From assembly GCF_042647465.1 (NCBI RefSeq), contig NZ_JBHRVN010000001.1: DNA of 64,000 nt; one strand, 5' to 3'. The notes under the pieces were generated by a model. It had not been told where the DNA came from, ran no database searches, and worked only from the letters and a program-made list of their open reading frames with translations. Position 1 is the first letter of the stretch. Each line of letters begins with the position of its first letter. Source of the stretch: Wagnerdoeblera intermedia. Its GTDB lineage: Bacteria; Pseudomonadota; Alphaproteobacteria; Rhodobacterales; Rhodobacteraceae. A program made the position numbers and the translations under genes. Shown here piece after piece: positions 44,758 to 53,268 of this stretch.

Positions 44758-45815
44758 TGCAGCGCCTGTCTTTTCTTGATCGCTATCTGACGCTGTGGAT
44801 CTTCGCCGCCATGGCGCTCGGCATCCTTCTGGGCACCCTGTTCACCGGACTGCCAGAGGCGCTGAACGCGATGTCGGTCGGCTCTACCAATATCCCCATC
44901 GCGATCGGCCTGATCCTGATGATGTATCCGCCACTGGCAAAGGTTCGGTATGAGGCGCTGCCACAGGTGTTCACCGACAAGCGTGTGCTGCTGCTGTCGC
45001 TGGTGCAAAACTGGTTCATCGGGCCGGTGCTGATGTTTGTCTTGGCGGTAATCTTCCTGCGCGATCACTCGGAATATATGACCGGCCTAATCCTGATCGG
45101 CCTTGCCCGCTGCATTGCGATGGTGCTGGTTTGGAACCAGCTCGCTCGCGGCGACAATCAATATGTTGCGGGGCTGGTGGCTTTTAACTCGATTTTCCAG
45201 ATCCTGTTCTTTTCGACCTATGCGTGGCTGTTCCTGACCGTGCTGCCGCCCCTGTTCGGGCTGCAGGCAAGTGTGATTGACGTGGGCTTCTGGACGGTGA
45301 CCGAGGCTGTTCTGATCTATCTCGGGCTGCCCTTCCTTGCCGGCTACGTGACGCGCCGTGTCCTGATCGCCCGCAAAGGCGAGGTCTGGTATCAAGGCAT
45401 CTTCCTGCCGAAAATCAGCCCGCTGACGCTGATGGCGCTGCTGTTTACCATCGTGGCCATGTTCAGCCTTAAGGGCGGTGACGTGATGCGCCTGCCGCTG
45501 GATGCCCTGCGGATTGCGGTGCCGCTGGTGGTCTACTTCATCGTCCAGTTCATCGTGAGCTTCATGATGGGACGCTGGATCGCGAGGGATTATCCGCGCA
45601 CCACGGCGATCGCCTTTACGGCGGCGGGCAACAACTTCGAGCTGGCGATTGCTGTTGCCATCGCGGCCTATGGCCTCGCATCGCCCGTAGCCTTCGCCGC
45701 CGTCATCGGCCCTCTGGTCGAGGTTCCGGTTCTTATCCTGCTCGTCAGTGTAGCCCTGCGACTTGGCCGCCGCTGGTTCCCTTGCGAGGCCGCGCTCAAA
45801 GAGGTTCGCACATGA
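44754..45815 (+). CDS. acr3: ACR3-family arsenite efflux permease
   Basis: A 353-residue membrane protein with about ten helices. Family marks include LMMYPPLAKVRYEALPQVF, GLARCIAMVLVWNQLARGD with the essential cysteine, and AAGNNFELAIAVAIAAYG. It expels arsenite using the proton gradient. The start overlaps arsC, and the stop overlaps the arsH start, by 4 bp. Confidence 0.95.
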   Translation: MMQRLSFLDRYLTLWIFAAMALGILLGTLFTGLPEALNAMSVGSTNIPIAIGLILMMYPPLAKVRYEALPQVFTDKRVLLLSLVQNWFIGPVLMFVLAVIFLRDHSEYMTGLILIGLARCIAMVLVWNQLARGDNQYVAGLVAFNSIFQILFFSTYAWLFLTVLPPLFGLQASVIDVGFWTVTEAVLIYLGLPFLAGYVTRRVLIARKGEVWYQGIFLPKISPLTLMALLFTIVAMFSLKGGDVMRLPLDALRIAVPLVVYFIVQFIVSFMMGRWIARDYPRTTAIAFTAAGNNFELAIAVAIAAYGLASPVAFAAVIGPLVEVPVLILLVSVALRLGRRWFPCEAALKEVRT

Positions 45816-46164
45816 TCCCCGACCTTCCGAACCTCTCGCCCGAGGCGGTTCAACTGCCTCAGATCGATGGGCCGGCCCCTCGCATCCTTTTGCTTTACGG
45901 CTCGCTGCGCGAACGCTCCTACAGCCGCTTCGCCACGCTGGAGGCCGAGCGCCTTCTTCGCCACTTCGGCTGCGACACGCGAGTGTTTCATGCAGGCGGC
46001 CTGCCACTGCCGGACGATACCGAGGCCTCTCACCCCAAGGTGCAGGAACTGCGCAATCTGTGCCTGTGGTCCGAAGGGCAGGTCTGGACCAGCCCCGAGA
46101 GAGGTGGTCGCACGAATTCGGACCAGGAGCTAAGCTTTAGCGCCTGAGGAGGAACCGGTCCGAA

Positions 46165-46473
46165 ATGACGAAACGCAAGCGCTATTCTGCAGAGTTCAAG
46201 GCGAAGGTGGCTCTTGAAGCGATCCGCGAGGAACTGACGACGGCCGAGTTGGCCAAGAAATACGACATCCATCCGACAATGATCAGCGGCTGGAAGCGGA
46301 CCGCGATCGAGAACATGGCCGCAGCCTTTGGCGGGGCGTCATCCGCCGAGCCGCAGATCTCTGCGGGTGAAGTCGAAAAGCTGCACGCGAAGATCGGCCA
46401 GCTCGTCATCGAGCGGGATTTTTTGTCGGCAGCCTCCAGTCTCATTCTCGGGACTGGAGGCAAAAAGCGGTGA
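46165..46473 (+). CDS. IS3-family transposase OrfA
   Basis: A 102-residue helix-turn-helix protein (RKRYSAEFKAKVALEAIREE, TTAELAKKYDIHPTMISGWK) with a leucine-rich C-terminal coil. The end reads GGKKR* over C-AAA-AAG, a slippery-type heptamer, allowing a -1 frameshift into orfB to form the OrfAB transposase, as known for IS3 elements. Confidence 0.92.
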   Translation: MTKRKRYSAEFKAKVALEAIREELTTAELAKKYDIHPTMISGWKRTAIENMAAAFGGASSAEPQISAGEVEKLHAKIGQLVIERDFLSAASSLILGTGGKKR

Positions 46474-47300
46474 AACAGGATCATCCCGACCTGAGCGTCC
46501 GACGGCAATGCAGCCTGCTGTCTCTGGCGCGGTCAGGCCTCTACTACCACCCCCGCGGCGAAAGCGCCAAGAGCCTGACCCTCATGGACATCATTGATCG
46601 CCAGTTCCTTGAAACGCCGTGGTATGGGTCGCGGCAGATGGCTCGTCACATGCAGCGCGAAGGTCATCAATGTGGGCGACATCGGGTTCGCCGGCTGATG
46701 CGATTGATGCGTCTGGTGCCGATCTATCAGGAGCCGAAGACCAGCAAGAAGCATCCGGAGCACAAGATTTATCCGTATCTTCTTAAGGGACTGGCGATCA
46801 CCCGACCCAATCAGGTCTGGTGCACCGACATCAGTTATATTCCGATGCGCCGAGGCTTTCTGTATCTGGTCGCCATCATGGATTGGCACAGCCGAAAGGT
46901 GCTGAGCTGGCGGTTGTCGAACTCCATGGATGCGGGCTTTTGCGTGGAGGCCCTGAAGGAGGCGCTGGCCAGATATGGCCGGCCCGAGATTTTCAATTCG
47001 GATCAAGGCTCGCAATTCACCAGCACCGAGTTCACCGAGGTGCTGCTGGAGGCCAAGGTGAAGATTTCCATGGATGGGCGCGGGCGTTGGATCGACAACC
47101 GGATGATCGAAAGGCTGTGGCGATCGCTCAAATACGAATGCGTCTACCTGAATGCCTTCGAGACTGGCTCAGAGGCACGCAAGGGGATCGGGACCTGGAT
47201 CAGCTATTACAATGAAAAACGCCCCCACTCATCACACGGGTTGCTGACGCCAGCCGAGGCCTATGATACCTCCGATCAGAACCTGAAAACCGCCGCCTGA
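46470..47300 (+). CDS. IS3-family transposase OrfB (DDE integrase domain)
   Basis: A 276-residue integrase-type protein with an HTH_21 segment (YGSRQMARHMQREGHQCGRH) and the DDE core: VWCTDISYIPMRRGFLYLVA, EIFNSDQGSQFTS and a glutamate in DNRMIERLWRSLKYE. It lies in the -1 frame relative to orfA and overlaps its end by 4 bp. It appears intact. Confidence 0.94.
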   Translation: MKQDHPDLSVRRQCSLLSLARSGLYYHPRGESAKSLTLMDIIDRQFLETPWYGSRQMARHMQREGHQCGRHRVRRLMRLMRLVPIYQEPKTSKKHPEHKIYPYLLKGLAITRPNQVWCTDISYIPMRRGFLYLVAIMDWHSRKVLSWRLSNSMDAGFCVEALKEALARYGRPEIFNSDQGSQFTSTEFTEVLLEAKVKISMDGRGRWIDNRMIERLWRSLKYECVYLNAFETGSEARKGIGTWISYYNEKRPHSSHGLLTPAEAYDTSDQNLKTAA

Positions 47301-47522
47301 CATGAAACCCATGCTAGAGCTTAGCTGAGCGGCAAACTGGTCCAAATTCCCGGACCACCTCTGCCATCGCCCTATTACGACAGGATCGTTGATGTGATGG
47401 AGGAACTGGTGCGTTTCACTTTGCTGACGCGCGATCGTCCCGACCTGACCGACCGCTACAGCGAGCGGAAGGAAGCCGCCGAGAAGCTGCAAGAGCGCCT
47501 GAATCTGAAAGATGCGACGTAG

Positions 47523-47708
47523 CATGAATTTCAGGTTATGGCTCTTCGCGTGACCCTGACTCCAACCATTTTCGCGATCGAGCAATGGGTAAAATTACCT
47601 TATCAGACATTCACGAGCTGACATGTCGCTTCAAGCTTTACTGCTCGGGAAACAAAATTGACGCAGCGGCAACTTAATTGCGTATAGGAGGGGTCTTTCT
47701 GCTTCAGC
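47523..47708. other. Junction region between arsH and the peptide-binding protein fragment
   Basis: About 185 bp with no credible gene. The GC content drops (for example, around 47580-47690) and the sequence GGAGGGGTC at 47685 resembles the GGGGTC start of some Tn3-family ends, but no partner end was found. It is likely scar tissue from an earlier mobile element. Confidence 0.4.
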
Positions 47709-48402
47709 GGGTGCAGGCCCCCACAACCCGCTGTCGCAGCACGCAGAACTGCGTCAGGCGCTGTCTTACGCCATTGACCGCGAAGCGCTGAACCAGGTGG
47801 CTTTCGAGGGTCTGTTCCAGCCGGGCAACCAGCCCTTCGCGCCGGGCTCCTTCTGGTATGATGAGGCCACGCCCCTTCCCGCACGCGATGTGGAAAAGGC
47901 CCGTGAGCTGATGAAATCGGTGGGGGTTGAGTCCTTCAGCTTTACCCTGACCGTGCCGAACAACCAGGCAAACCTGCAGGTCGCCCAGGTGCTTCAGGCT
48001 ATGGTGGCCGAAGCGGGCATCGAGATCAAAGTTGAAGCGGTCGAATTTGCCTCAATGCTGGCCGCTCAGGCCGAGGGGCGCTACCACGCAACGCTCACCG
48101 GCTGGTCGGGCTATGTCGATCCCGACACCAACCTCAACCAGTTTGTCGTCACCGGCGGCGGTCTGAATGATCCGAAATTCTCGCATCCTGAGGTGGAAGC
48201 AGGTCTTGCAGCCGCCCGCCGCGAAAGCGATCCGGCCGCGCGTAAGGTGCATTATGATGCCGTGCGCAAGGTTCTGAACCGCGAACTGCCGCTGCTTTAT
48301 CTCTACCACCAGGCTTGGATCTGGGGCTTTGATAAAAACCTCAAGGGCTTCACGCCCTACACCGACGGTCTGATCCGTCTGGAAGGCGTCAGCCGCGGCT
48401 GA
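47709..48402 (+). pseudogene. Peptide/oligopeptide ABC-transporter binding protein, C-terminal fragment
   Basis: From about 47709 the frame reads GPHNPLSQHAELRQALSYAI then DREALNQVAFEGL and continues to the stop at 48402, which is the last about 230 of the about 510 residues of a family-5 extracellular binding protein (DppA/OppA/GsiB-like). The N-terminal half with the signal peptide is missing and the transporter's permease and ATPase genes are absent. A terminator follows. The fragment lies upstream of an amino-acid degradation pair and may have belonged to the same locus. Confidence 0.85.
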
Positions 48403-48410
48403 TGTCCAGT

Positions 48411-48444
48411 GGCGGCTCCGGTGACGGAGCCGCCATTTTTTTTT
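48411..48444 (+). terminator. Rho-independent terminator
   Basis: A perfect 10-bp stem (GGCGGCTCCG with CGGAGCCGCC, 4-nt loop GTGA) is followed by A and nine T residues, 9 bp past the stop of the binding-protein fragment. Confidence 0.9.
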
Positions 48445-48457
48445 CCGCGGGGGCTCT

Positions 48458-48910
48458 TCAAAAAGCCAGCGGCCCGCTGGTTTTCACCGCCGACATGGAG
48501 ACCAGGGTGCGGAATTTGCGCACATTGCTGCCCTGAAACAGCACCCGGCGGGTGAAATCCTCATAGGCGGCCATGCTTTCCGCCGCGACCTGGACGATAA
48601 AATCCGTCTCGCCTGCCACGTAATGGCACTGCAGCACCTCCGGCGCATCCAGCAGGCGCTGTTTCACGGCATCAATCTCTGCCGGAATTTCGCTCACCAG
48701 TTCAATCAGCACAAAGATCGTCAGCGGCAGCCCCAGTTTTTCGGGGGCGAGCACGGCGACATTCGCGGTGATGACGCCTTCGGCCTCAAGGCGGCGGATG
48801 CGGCGCTGCACCGCCGGAGCCGAGAGATTGACCGCCTCGCCGATCAGCCGCTGCGGGGTGGTATTGTCCTGCTGCAAAATGCGCAGGATGCCCAGATCAT
48901 AGCTGTCCAT
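48458..48910 (-). CDS. Lrp/AsnC-family transcriptional regulator
   Basis: About 150 residues from the ATG at 48910 (MDSYDLGILRILQQDNTTPQ). The HTH is IGEAVNLSAPAVQRRIRRLE and the RAM domain contains LQCHYVAGETDFIVQVAAES. A longer frame to 48967 adds atypical residues. It is divergent from the diaminopropionate ammonia-lyase gene and probably controls it in response to an amino acid. Confidence 0.9.
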   Translation of the reverse strand: MDSYDLGILRILQQDNTTPQRLIGEAVNLSAPAVQRRIRRLEAEGVITANVAVLAPEKLGLPLTIFVLIELVSEIPAEIDAVKQRLLDAPEVLQCHYVAGETDFIVQVAAESMAAYEDFTRRVLFQGSNVRKFRTLVSMSAVKTSGPLAF

Positions 48911-49000
48911 CGGTGCTTCACGAAACAAAATTGCATTTATAACCCTGATATTCAGCGCAAATTTCACCTCTGATGCAATAACTTTTCGTCAAAACAGGAG

Positions 49001-50197
49001 ATGTTGATGTATCTGGCAAACCCCCTTGCGTGTTATCGCAGCCCGCTTGATCCCAAAGATGCCCTCACCTACAGCCTGGAAGCTGCCGGGCATGTGGCGC
49101 GGCTTCTGGCCCTGCGTGACAGCACCGCCACCCCCCTCGTGTCCCTGCCGGCGCTGGCAGGCGATCTGGGGCTTGGGGCGCTTTATGTGAAAGATGAAGG
49201 CAGCCGGCTTGGCCTCGGCAGCTTCAAGGCGCTTGGCGGGGCCTATGCCATGATGCAGCTGGTGCTGGATGCCGCCGAACGGAAGTTCGGAGAGCGTCCC
49301 GCCGCCGAGGCGCTGCTGACCCCGCCGGTGCGCGCCATTGCCGCCGGGATGACCTTTGCCTGTGCCACGGATGGAAATCACGGCCGTTCGGTGGCCCAGG
49401 GCGCGGCGCTGACCGGCGCACAGGCGGTGATCTTTGTGCACGCAGGCGTCAGCCAGGGCCGCATTGATGCCATCGCCGCCTTTGGCGCGCGGATCATCCG
49501 GGTGGCGGGCAGCTATGACGATTCCGTGCGCGAGGCTGCCCGCGTGGCAGAAGAAAATGGCTGGACCGTGCTCTCCGACACCTCATGGGAGGGATATGAG
49601 GAGATCCCGGCGCTCGTGGGTCAGGGCTATATCGCCCTCGTCACCGAGGCGCTGGCGCAGCTGCCCGCGCCGCCCACCCATGTTTTCCTCCAGGCCGGGG
49701 TTGGCGGTTTTGCCAGTGCTGTCGCGGCGCATCTGGCGGTGCGGCTTGGGGCAGAGCGGCCCCATATCACGGTGGTTGAACCGGCGCGGGCGGCCTGCGT
49801 TTTTGAAAGTGCGCGGGCAGGGCAGCCGGTCCAGGTGCCTGATGCCGCCCCGACCGTCATGGCGATGCTCGAATGCTATGCGCCCTCGCCGATCGCGTTT
49901 CGTGTGCTCGCGCGGCTGGCTGACGGGTTTATGACCGTTGAGGAGGAAGATGCCGTGGCCGTCATGCGCCGCCTGGCCTTTCCGCTGCCAGGGGACCCTG
50001 CGGTGGTGGCGGGCGAAAGCGGCGGGGCAGGGCTTGCCGGTGTTATGGCCGCTTTGCGCGACAGCGATCTTTGCGCCCGCATCGGGCTTGATGCGCGCGC
50101 AAGGGTGCTCGTCATCAATACCGAAGGCGCCACCGACCCCGAGGTTTACCGCCAGTTGACCGGCGCAGATCCCCATGACATCCGCACGAAGGCCTGA
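49001..50197 (+). CDS. dpaL: Diaminopropionate ammonia-lyase
   Basis: A 398-residue fold-type II PLP enzyme. The PLP lysine is in LGLGSFKALGGAYAM (about residue 77), with the TFACATDGNHGRSVAQGA substrate/PLP loop, the VFLQAGVGGFASAVAAH phosphate-binding glycine loop and AGESGGAGLAG. This combination is the signature of 2,3-diaminopropionate ammonia-lyase, which gives pyruvate and ammonia. AGGAG lies ahead of the start. It overlaps or closely abuts the M20 amidohydrolase gene, which could release its amino-acid substrate from an acylated form. Confidence 0.9.
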   Translation: MLMYLANPLACYRSPLDPKDALTYSLEAAGHVARLLALRDSTATPLVSLPALAGDLGLGALYVKDEGSRLGLGSFKALGGAYAMMQLVLDAAERKFGERPAAEALLTPPVRAIAAGMTFACATDGNHGRSVAQGAALTGAQAVIFVHAGVSQGRIDAIAAFGARIIRVAGSYDDSVREAARVAEENGWTVLSDTSWEGYEEIPALVGQGYIALVTEALAQLPAPPTHVFLQAGVGGFASAVAAHLAVRLGAERPHITVVEPARAACVFESARAGQPVQVPDAAPTVMAMLECYAPSPIAFRVLARLADGFMTVEEEDAVAVMRRLAFPLPGDPAVVAGESGGAGLAGVMAALRDSDLCARIGLDARARVLVINTEGATDPEVYRQLTGADPHDIRTKA

Positions 50198-50201
50198 GCA
50201 T

Positions 50202-51347
50202 ATGATCCCCTCTGCCCTTTTGCAGGAGATGACCGCCTGGCGGCGCCATCTCCACCGCCATCCCGAGTTTGGCTTTGAAGAAACCGCCACCGCCGCTTTT
50301 GTGGCCGGAAAGCTGCGCAGTTTCGGCCTTGAGGTCACCGAGGGCGTGGGCGGCACCGGCGTGGTGGGCACCCTGCGCCGCGGCCAGAGCCCCCGCGCCA
50401 TTGCCCTGCGCGCGGATATGGATGCGCTGCGCATCAGGGAAACCGGCAGCGCCGACTGGGCCTCGCAGACCCCGGGGGTGATGCATGCCTGCGGCCATGA
50501 CGGCCACACGGCCATGCTTCTGGGCGCGGCCAGCCTGCTTGCCGCCGAGGGTGGCTTTGACGGCACCGTCAGGTTTATCTTTCAGCCCGCCGAGGAATGG
50601 GGCCGGGGGGCGCTGGCCATGCTGGAGGACGGGCTGATGGCACGCTTCCCCTTTGAGGAAATTTACGGGCTGCACAATCTGCCGGGGCTCGCGGTGGGCA
50701 GTTTTTGCACCCGCGCGGGGGCGGTGATGTCGGCTGAGGACAATTTTGAAATTGTCCTGCGCGGCATCGGCGGCCATGCGGCGCGACCGCAATGGGGGCG
50801 CGAAACCCTCGTGCCGGGCTGTGCACTGGTTATGGATCTGCAAAGCATCGTCTCGCGCAGGTTAAGCCCCACGGATATTGCCGTGGTCTCGGTGACGGAA
50901 TTTCTCACCGATGGCACCCGCAACGCGCTGCCGGGCGTTACGCGGATTCTGGGCGATGCGCGCAGCTTTTCGCCCGATGTTTCCGCCAAAATCGAAGAGG
51001 AGATGCGCCGCATCACCGCGGGCATTGCCACCACCTGGAACCTGAGCGCGGAGGTCAGCTACACCCGCGAATTTATGCCGCTCCTCAATACCCCGCATCT
51101 GGCTGAGGCGGTGCTCGCCTGTGCCGCGCCGGTCTCTGCCACGGCTCAGGTGATGGAAGAGCCGATGACCGCGTCAGAGGACTTCGCGCGCTTCCTCGAT
51201 TATGTGCCGGGGTGTTTCTCCTACATCGGCAATGGCGAGGCCTCGGCCCCGCTGCACAACGCGGGCTATGACTTCAATGATGCCGCCCTCGGCCATGGTG
51301 CGGCGGTCCATGTGGCCACCGCGCGGGCCCGCCTGCGCGCGGCCTGA
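50202..51347 (+). CDS. M20-family amidohydrolase (hippurate hydrolase-like)
   Basis: A 381-residue metallopeptidase-family protein. Metal and catalytic motifs are LHRHPEFGFEET (about residue 17), LRADMDALRI, MHACGHDGHTAMLLG (about 96), FQPAEEWGRGAL with the catalytic glutamate pair, and LHNAGYDFND near the C-terminus. These enzymes remove acyl or aminoacyl groups from amino acids. The start at 50202, 4 bp past the dpaL stop, was preferred over 50175, which overlaps dpaL. The pair suggests deacylation followed by deamination of an amino acid such as diaminopropionate. Confidence 0.9.
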   Translation: MIPSALLQEMTAWRRHLHRHPEFGFEETATAAFVAGKLRSFGLEVTEGVGGTGVVGTLRRGQSPRAIALRADMDALRIRETGSADWASQTPGVMHACGHDGHTAMLLGAASLLAAEGGFDGTVRFIFQPAEEWGRGALAMLEDGLMARFPFEEIYGLHNLPGLAVGSFCTRAGAVMSAEDNFEIVLRGIGGHAARPQWGRETLVPGCALVMDLQSIVSRRLSPTDIAVVSVTEFLTDGTRNALPGVTRILGDARSFSPDVSAKIEEEMRRITAGIATTWNLSAEVSYTREFMPLLNTPHLAEAVLACAAPVSATAQVMEEPMTASEDFARFLDYVPGCFSYIGNGEASAPLHNAGYDFNDAALGHGAAVHVATARARLRAA

Positions 51348-51353
51348 GCAAAA

Positions 51354-51381
51354 GCGGCCCGCACCAATCCAGGCGGGCCGC
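51354..51381 (+). terminator. Hairpin after the amidohydrolase gene
   Basis: A perfect 9-bp stem (GCGGCCCGC with GCGGGCCGC, 10-nt loop) begins 7 bp past the stop. There is no T-tract, so its strength is uncertain. Confidence 0.5.
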
Positions 51382-51450
51382 CAGCCCAGAACGGTCCAAA
51401 GGGCCCGAAGCTGCATATTTGGGCTTTTGCCGGAACAAATGCGGTACGGA

Positions 51451-51930
51451 TCACGGGTCTGACCGCAGGAGGTACATGGCGACATTATCGGCGGGGAACT
51501 TGAAGCCCCGCCCATCCGACACGCGTTCAGCACTGACAGGATATTTCGGCCTGTTGGGGTTGATGGCGACGATGCGGAACAGTTCATCCTTCGACCGGAA
51601 GGTGCGACCATAGTCTGAGGGCTCCAGCCCGAAATGAGGTGCGAGAACCTCGAACATGGCCTTGTTCGGGGAATAGATCGCGCCGTCCTCCTGCGGGATG
51701 CCGACGCGGAAGCTGATCTCAAAACTGTGGCGCAGGTCGATATCCGTGAGATCGCCCCCTTCGACTGTCAGTCCGTGCGTCTCTGCCACAGCGAGGCATG
51801 CCTTCATCATGTCCCGGCGCAGCCGATCGCAAAGCTCTGGGGTCAGGTTACGTGGGGGTTGCACCTTGACCCGTGTTTGCGCAGGCGCCTTGGGCGCAGA
51901 AGGCTGTCGCTTGCGCGGGGGCTTTTTCAT
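51451..51930 (-). CDS. Hypothetical Tn3 passenger protein
   Basis: A 159-residue soluble protein with a basic N-terminus (MKKPPRKRQPSAPKAPAQTR) and a C-terminal part reading VGIPQEDGAIYSPNKAMFEV, GRTFRSKDELFRIVAINPN and SDGRGFKFPADNVAMYL. I do not recognise a characterised domain. Its gene overlaps the resolvase gene by 4 bp, so it is co-translated with it and lies just inside the transposon end. It may act in transposition, regulation or host interaction; nothing shows which. Confidence 0.7.
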   Translation of the reverse strand: MKKPPRKRQPSAPKAPAQTRVKVQPPRNLTPELCDRLRRDMMKACLAVAETHGLTVEGGDLTDIDLRHSFEISFRVGIPQEDGAIYSPNKAMFEVLAPHFGLEPSDYGRTFRSKDELFRIVAINPNRPKYPVSAERVSDGRGFKFPADNVAMYLLRSDP

Positions 51931-52520
51931 GCAGTCGGCACCTCTGTGATCTCGTTACTCGTCAGCATTTCAGCCTTTGCTTTATAGACAGTACCGCGCG
52001 AGATCCCCATCTCGCGGGCAATTTCCGTTGGGGAGAGGCCTGCACCGAGTTTGGTCTGAATGGCCGCCATATCGATCTTCGGCGGGCGACCTCGATAGAC
52101 CCCTTTCCGTTTAGCAACCTTGATGCCTTCGGCTTGCCGCTCCCGACGGAGGTTGGTCTCGAACTCTGCAAAGACCCCAAGCATGTCGAAGAAGGCCTTG
52201 CCCGCAGCGGTCGACGTATCGACAGGTTGCTCTGTCGCCGCCAGATGCGCACCCTTTTCTTTCAGCCGCGCAACGATGGTCTGGAGATCCTGCATCGAGC
52301 GGGCCAGTCGGTCGATCCGAGTGACCACCAAGGTTTCACCTGGATGGATAAAGTCGAGGATCGTCTTCAACTCAGGTCGACCATCAAGGGTAGCCCCGCT
52401 CTTTTGCTCGGTGCGGACCATGCCGCACCCGGCCGCTTTCAAGGCAGCAATCTGCGCATCGAGGTTCTGATCGACGGTCGAGGTGCGCGCGTACCCGATT
52501 TTGGCCTGATAAGTGTTCAT
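51927..52520 (-). CDS. tnpR: Serine resolvase/invertase of the Tn3 element
   Basis: A 197-residue small serine recombinase. The catalytic serine is in IGYARTSTVDQNLDAQI (about residue 14), followed by RIDRLARSMQDLQTIV and DTSTAAGKAFFDMLGVFAEFE, and a C-terminal Hin-type HTH (KIDMAAIQTKLGAGLSPTEI, AREMGISRGTVYKAKAEM). It resolves cointegrates at the res region just upstream. Confidence 0.94.
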   Translation of the reverse strand: MNTYQAKIGYARTSTVDQNLDAQIAALKAAGCGMVRTEQKSGATLDGRPELKTILDFIHPGETLVVTRIDRLARSMQDLQTIVARLKEKGAHLAATEQPVDTSTAAGKAFFDMLGVFAEFETNLRRERQAEGIKVAKRKGVYRGRPPKIDMAAIQTKLGAGLSPTEIAREMGISRGTVYKAKAEMLTSNEITEVPTA

Positions 52521-52648
52521 TTTGGGTGTGCCTCTGACATGACCTGTTCATTATCTCGAAACGGACCCAAAGTGAACACAAAAGCGGTTTGTTTCAGTGT
52601 TCACGCGAGATATCATTATAGGCATACCCAAAATGACGAACCTGAAGA
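52521..52648. promoter_or_regulatory. Probable res site of the Tn3 element
   Basis: The 128 bp between tnpR and the next gene contains inverted TGTTCA/TGAACA-type half-sites (TGTTCATTATCTCG and AGTGAACAC near 52547-52580, GTGTTCACGCGAGATATC near 52597), as expected of paired resolvase subsites next to tnpR. Both neighbouring genes run on the minus strand; tnpR promoters usually overlap res. Confidence 0.6.
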
Positions 52649-53260
52649 CTACTCCATCCAAAAATTTCGCTCCCGCCGTTTCTGGGTCTGCAACTTCGTG
52701 AAGCGCTCCCTGACAACATCGGCGTGGATTTCATCATGAGCCCAGTCAACGTATCCGGCTTCCTTCGCCCAATCATGTTCTGGGTGGCTTGCGTCCTCGC
52801 GCGCCTCCTTGAATGCCTCGTACATCGGTGGGCCTCCGATATCCTCTGGCGGGGTCGCCCATTGACCGCCGACAAAACGCGGCAAGGGCTCGTTCGGCAC
52901 AACGCGGCGCTTCGAGATCAACTCAACCCGGTGCATCCAGTCATCACCAAAGTCATAGGTATAAATGACCGGCGGCACCTTGGTTTTTAGGAAAAAGTCG
53001 ACCTTCTTCGTGGTCACTTCCATTACGGGCGGTCCCCACATTGGCTCGACCCAAAAGTCCTCGCTCTTCATCTGGTATTTGCGGTCACCGATCCCGAAGT
53101 CCCACAGGTGCATGTCATACCATAGGAAAGCCGCCTGAATGGCGTCGTGCAAATGTGGCAAGGTCTTGTCCGATCGGATCTCGATCTCCCGCCACGGCGC
53201 AGGCTCCACGTGTTCAAGGGTAATTTTCAGCCGCAAAACTTGGGGGTCTTTTTTCGCCAT
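52649..53260 (-). CDS. Plasmid pRiA4b ORF-3 family protein
   Basis: A 203-residue protein with the family pattern LRLKITLEHVEPAPWREIEI, LHDAIQAAFLWYDMHLWDF, and TYDFGDDWMHRVELISKR near residue 100. The family is common on mobile elements; its function is unknown. It is 8 bp downstream of the Tn3 transposase gene and probably co-transcribed with it. Confidence 0.9.
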   Translation of the reverse strand: MAKKDPQVLRLKITLEHVEPAPWREIEIRSDKTLPHLHDAIQAAFLWYDMHLWDFGIGDRKYQMKSEDFWVEPMWGPPVMEVTTKKVDFFLKTKVPPVIYTYDFGDDWMHRVELISKRRVVPNEPLPRFVGGQWATPPEDIGGPPMYEAFKEAREDASHPEHDWAKEAGYVDWAHDEIHADVVRERFTKLQTQKRRERNFWME

Positions 53261-53268
53261 GAGCGCCT

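Larger units (their letters stand above)
46100..47362. mobile_element. IS3-family insertion sequence
   Basis: A 1,263-bp element with imperfect terminal inverted repeats opening AGAGGTGGTC at both ends and matching again at GAATT and GGACCAG. It carries orfA and orfB in the usual overlapping arrangement. Flanking triplets (GAG and GCC) differ, so no target duplication is present. Confidence 0.9.
45812..47522 (+). pseudogene. arsH: arsH interrupted by IS3 with loss of its middle
   Basis: The 5' fragment (45812-46099, 96 codons) gives the ArsH N-terminus with the FMN-site LLLYGSLRERSYSR and ends at SEGQVWTSPERG. After the IS3 element, 47364-47522 gives PSPYYDRIVDVMEELVRFTL to ...ERLNLKDAT. Together they make about 148 of the about 235 residues usual for ArsH, so about 90 central residues are gone, including the segment after the SPERHG position. 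There is no IS3 target duplication. The flavoprotein (methylarsenical oxidase/reductase) cannot be made. The rest of the ars operon is intact. Confidence 0.9.

Noticed and set aside
46165..47300. orfA and orfB overlap as a sequencing frameshift
   Set aside because: The -1 overlap with a C-AAA-AAG slip site is the normal IS3 arrangement, so it is programmed rather than an error.
51402..51451. 5-bp target duplication of the Tn3 element
   Set aside because: CAAAG and AGCCG differ, and shifting the ends by a base does not produce a match.
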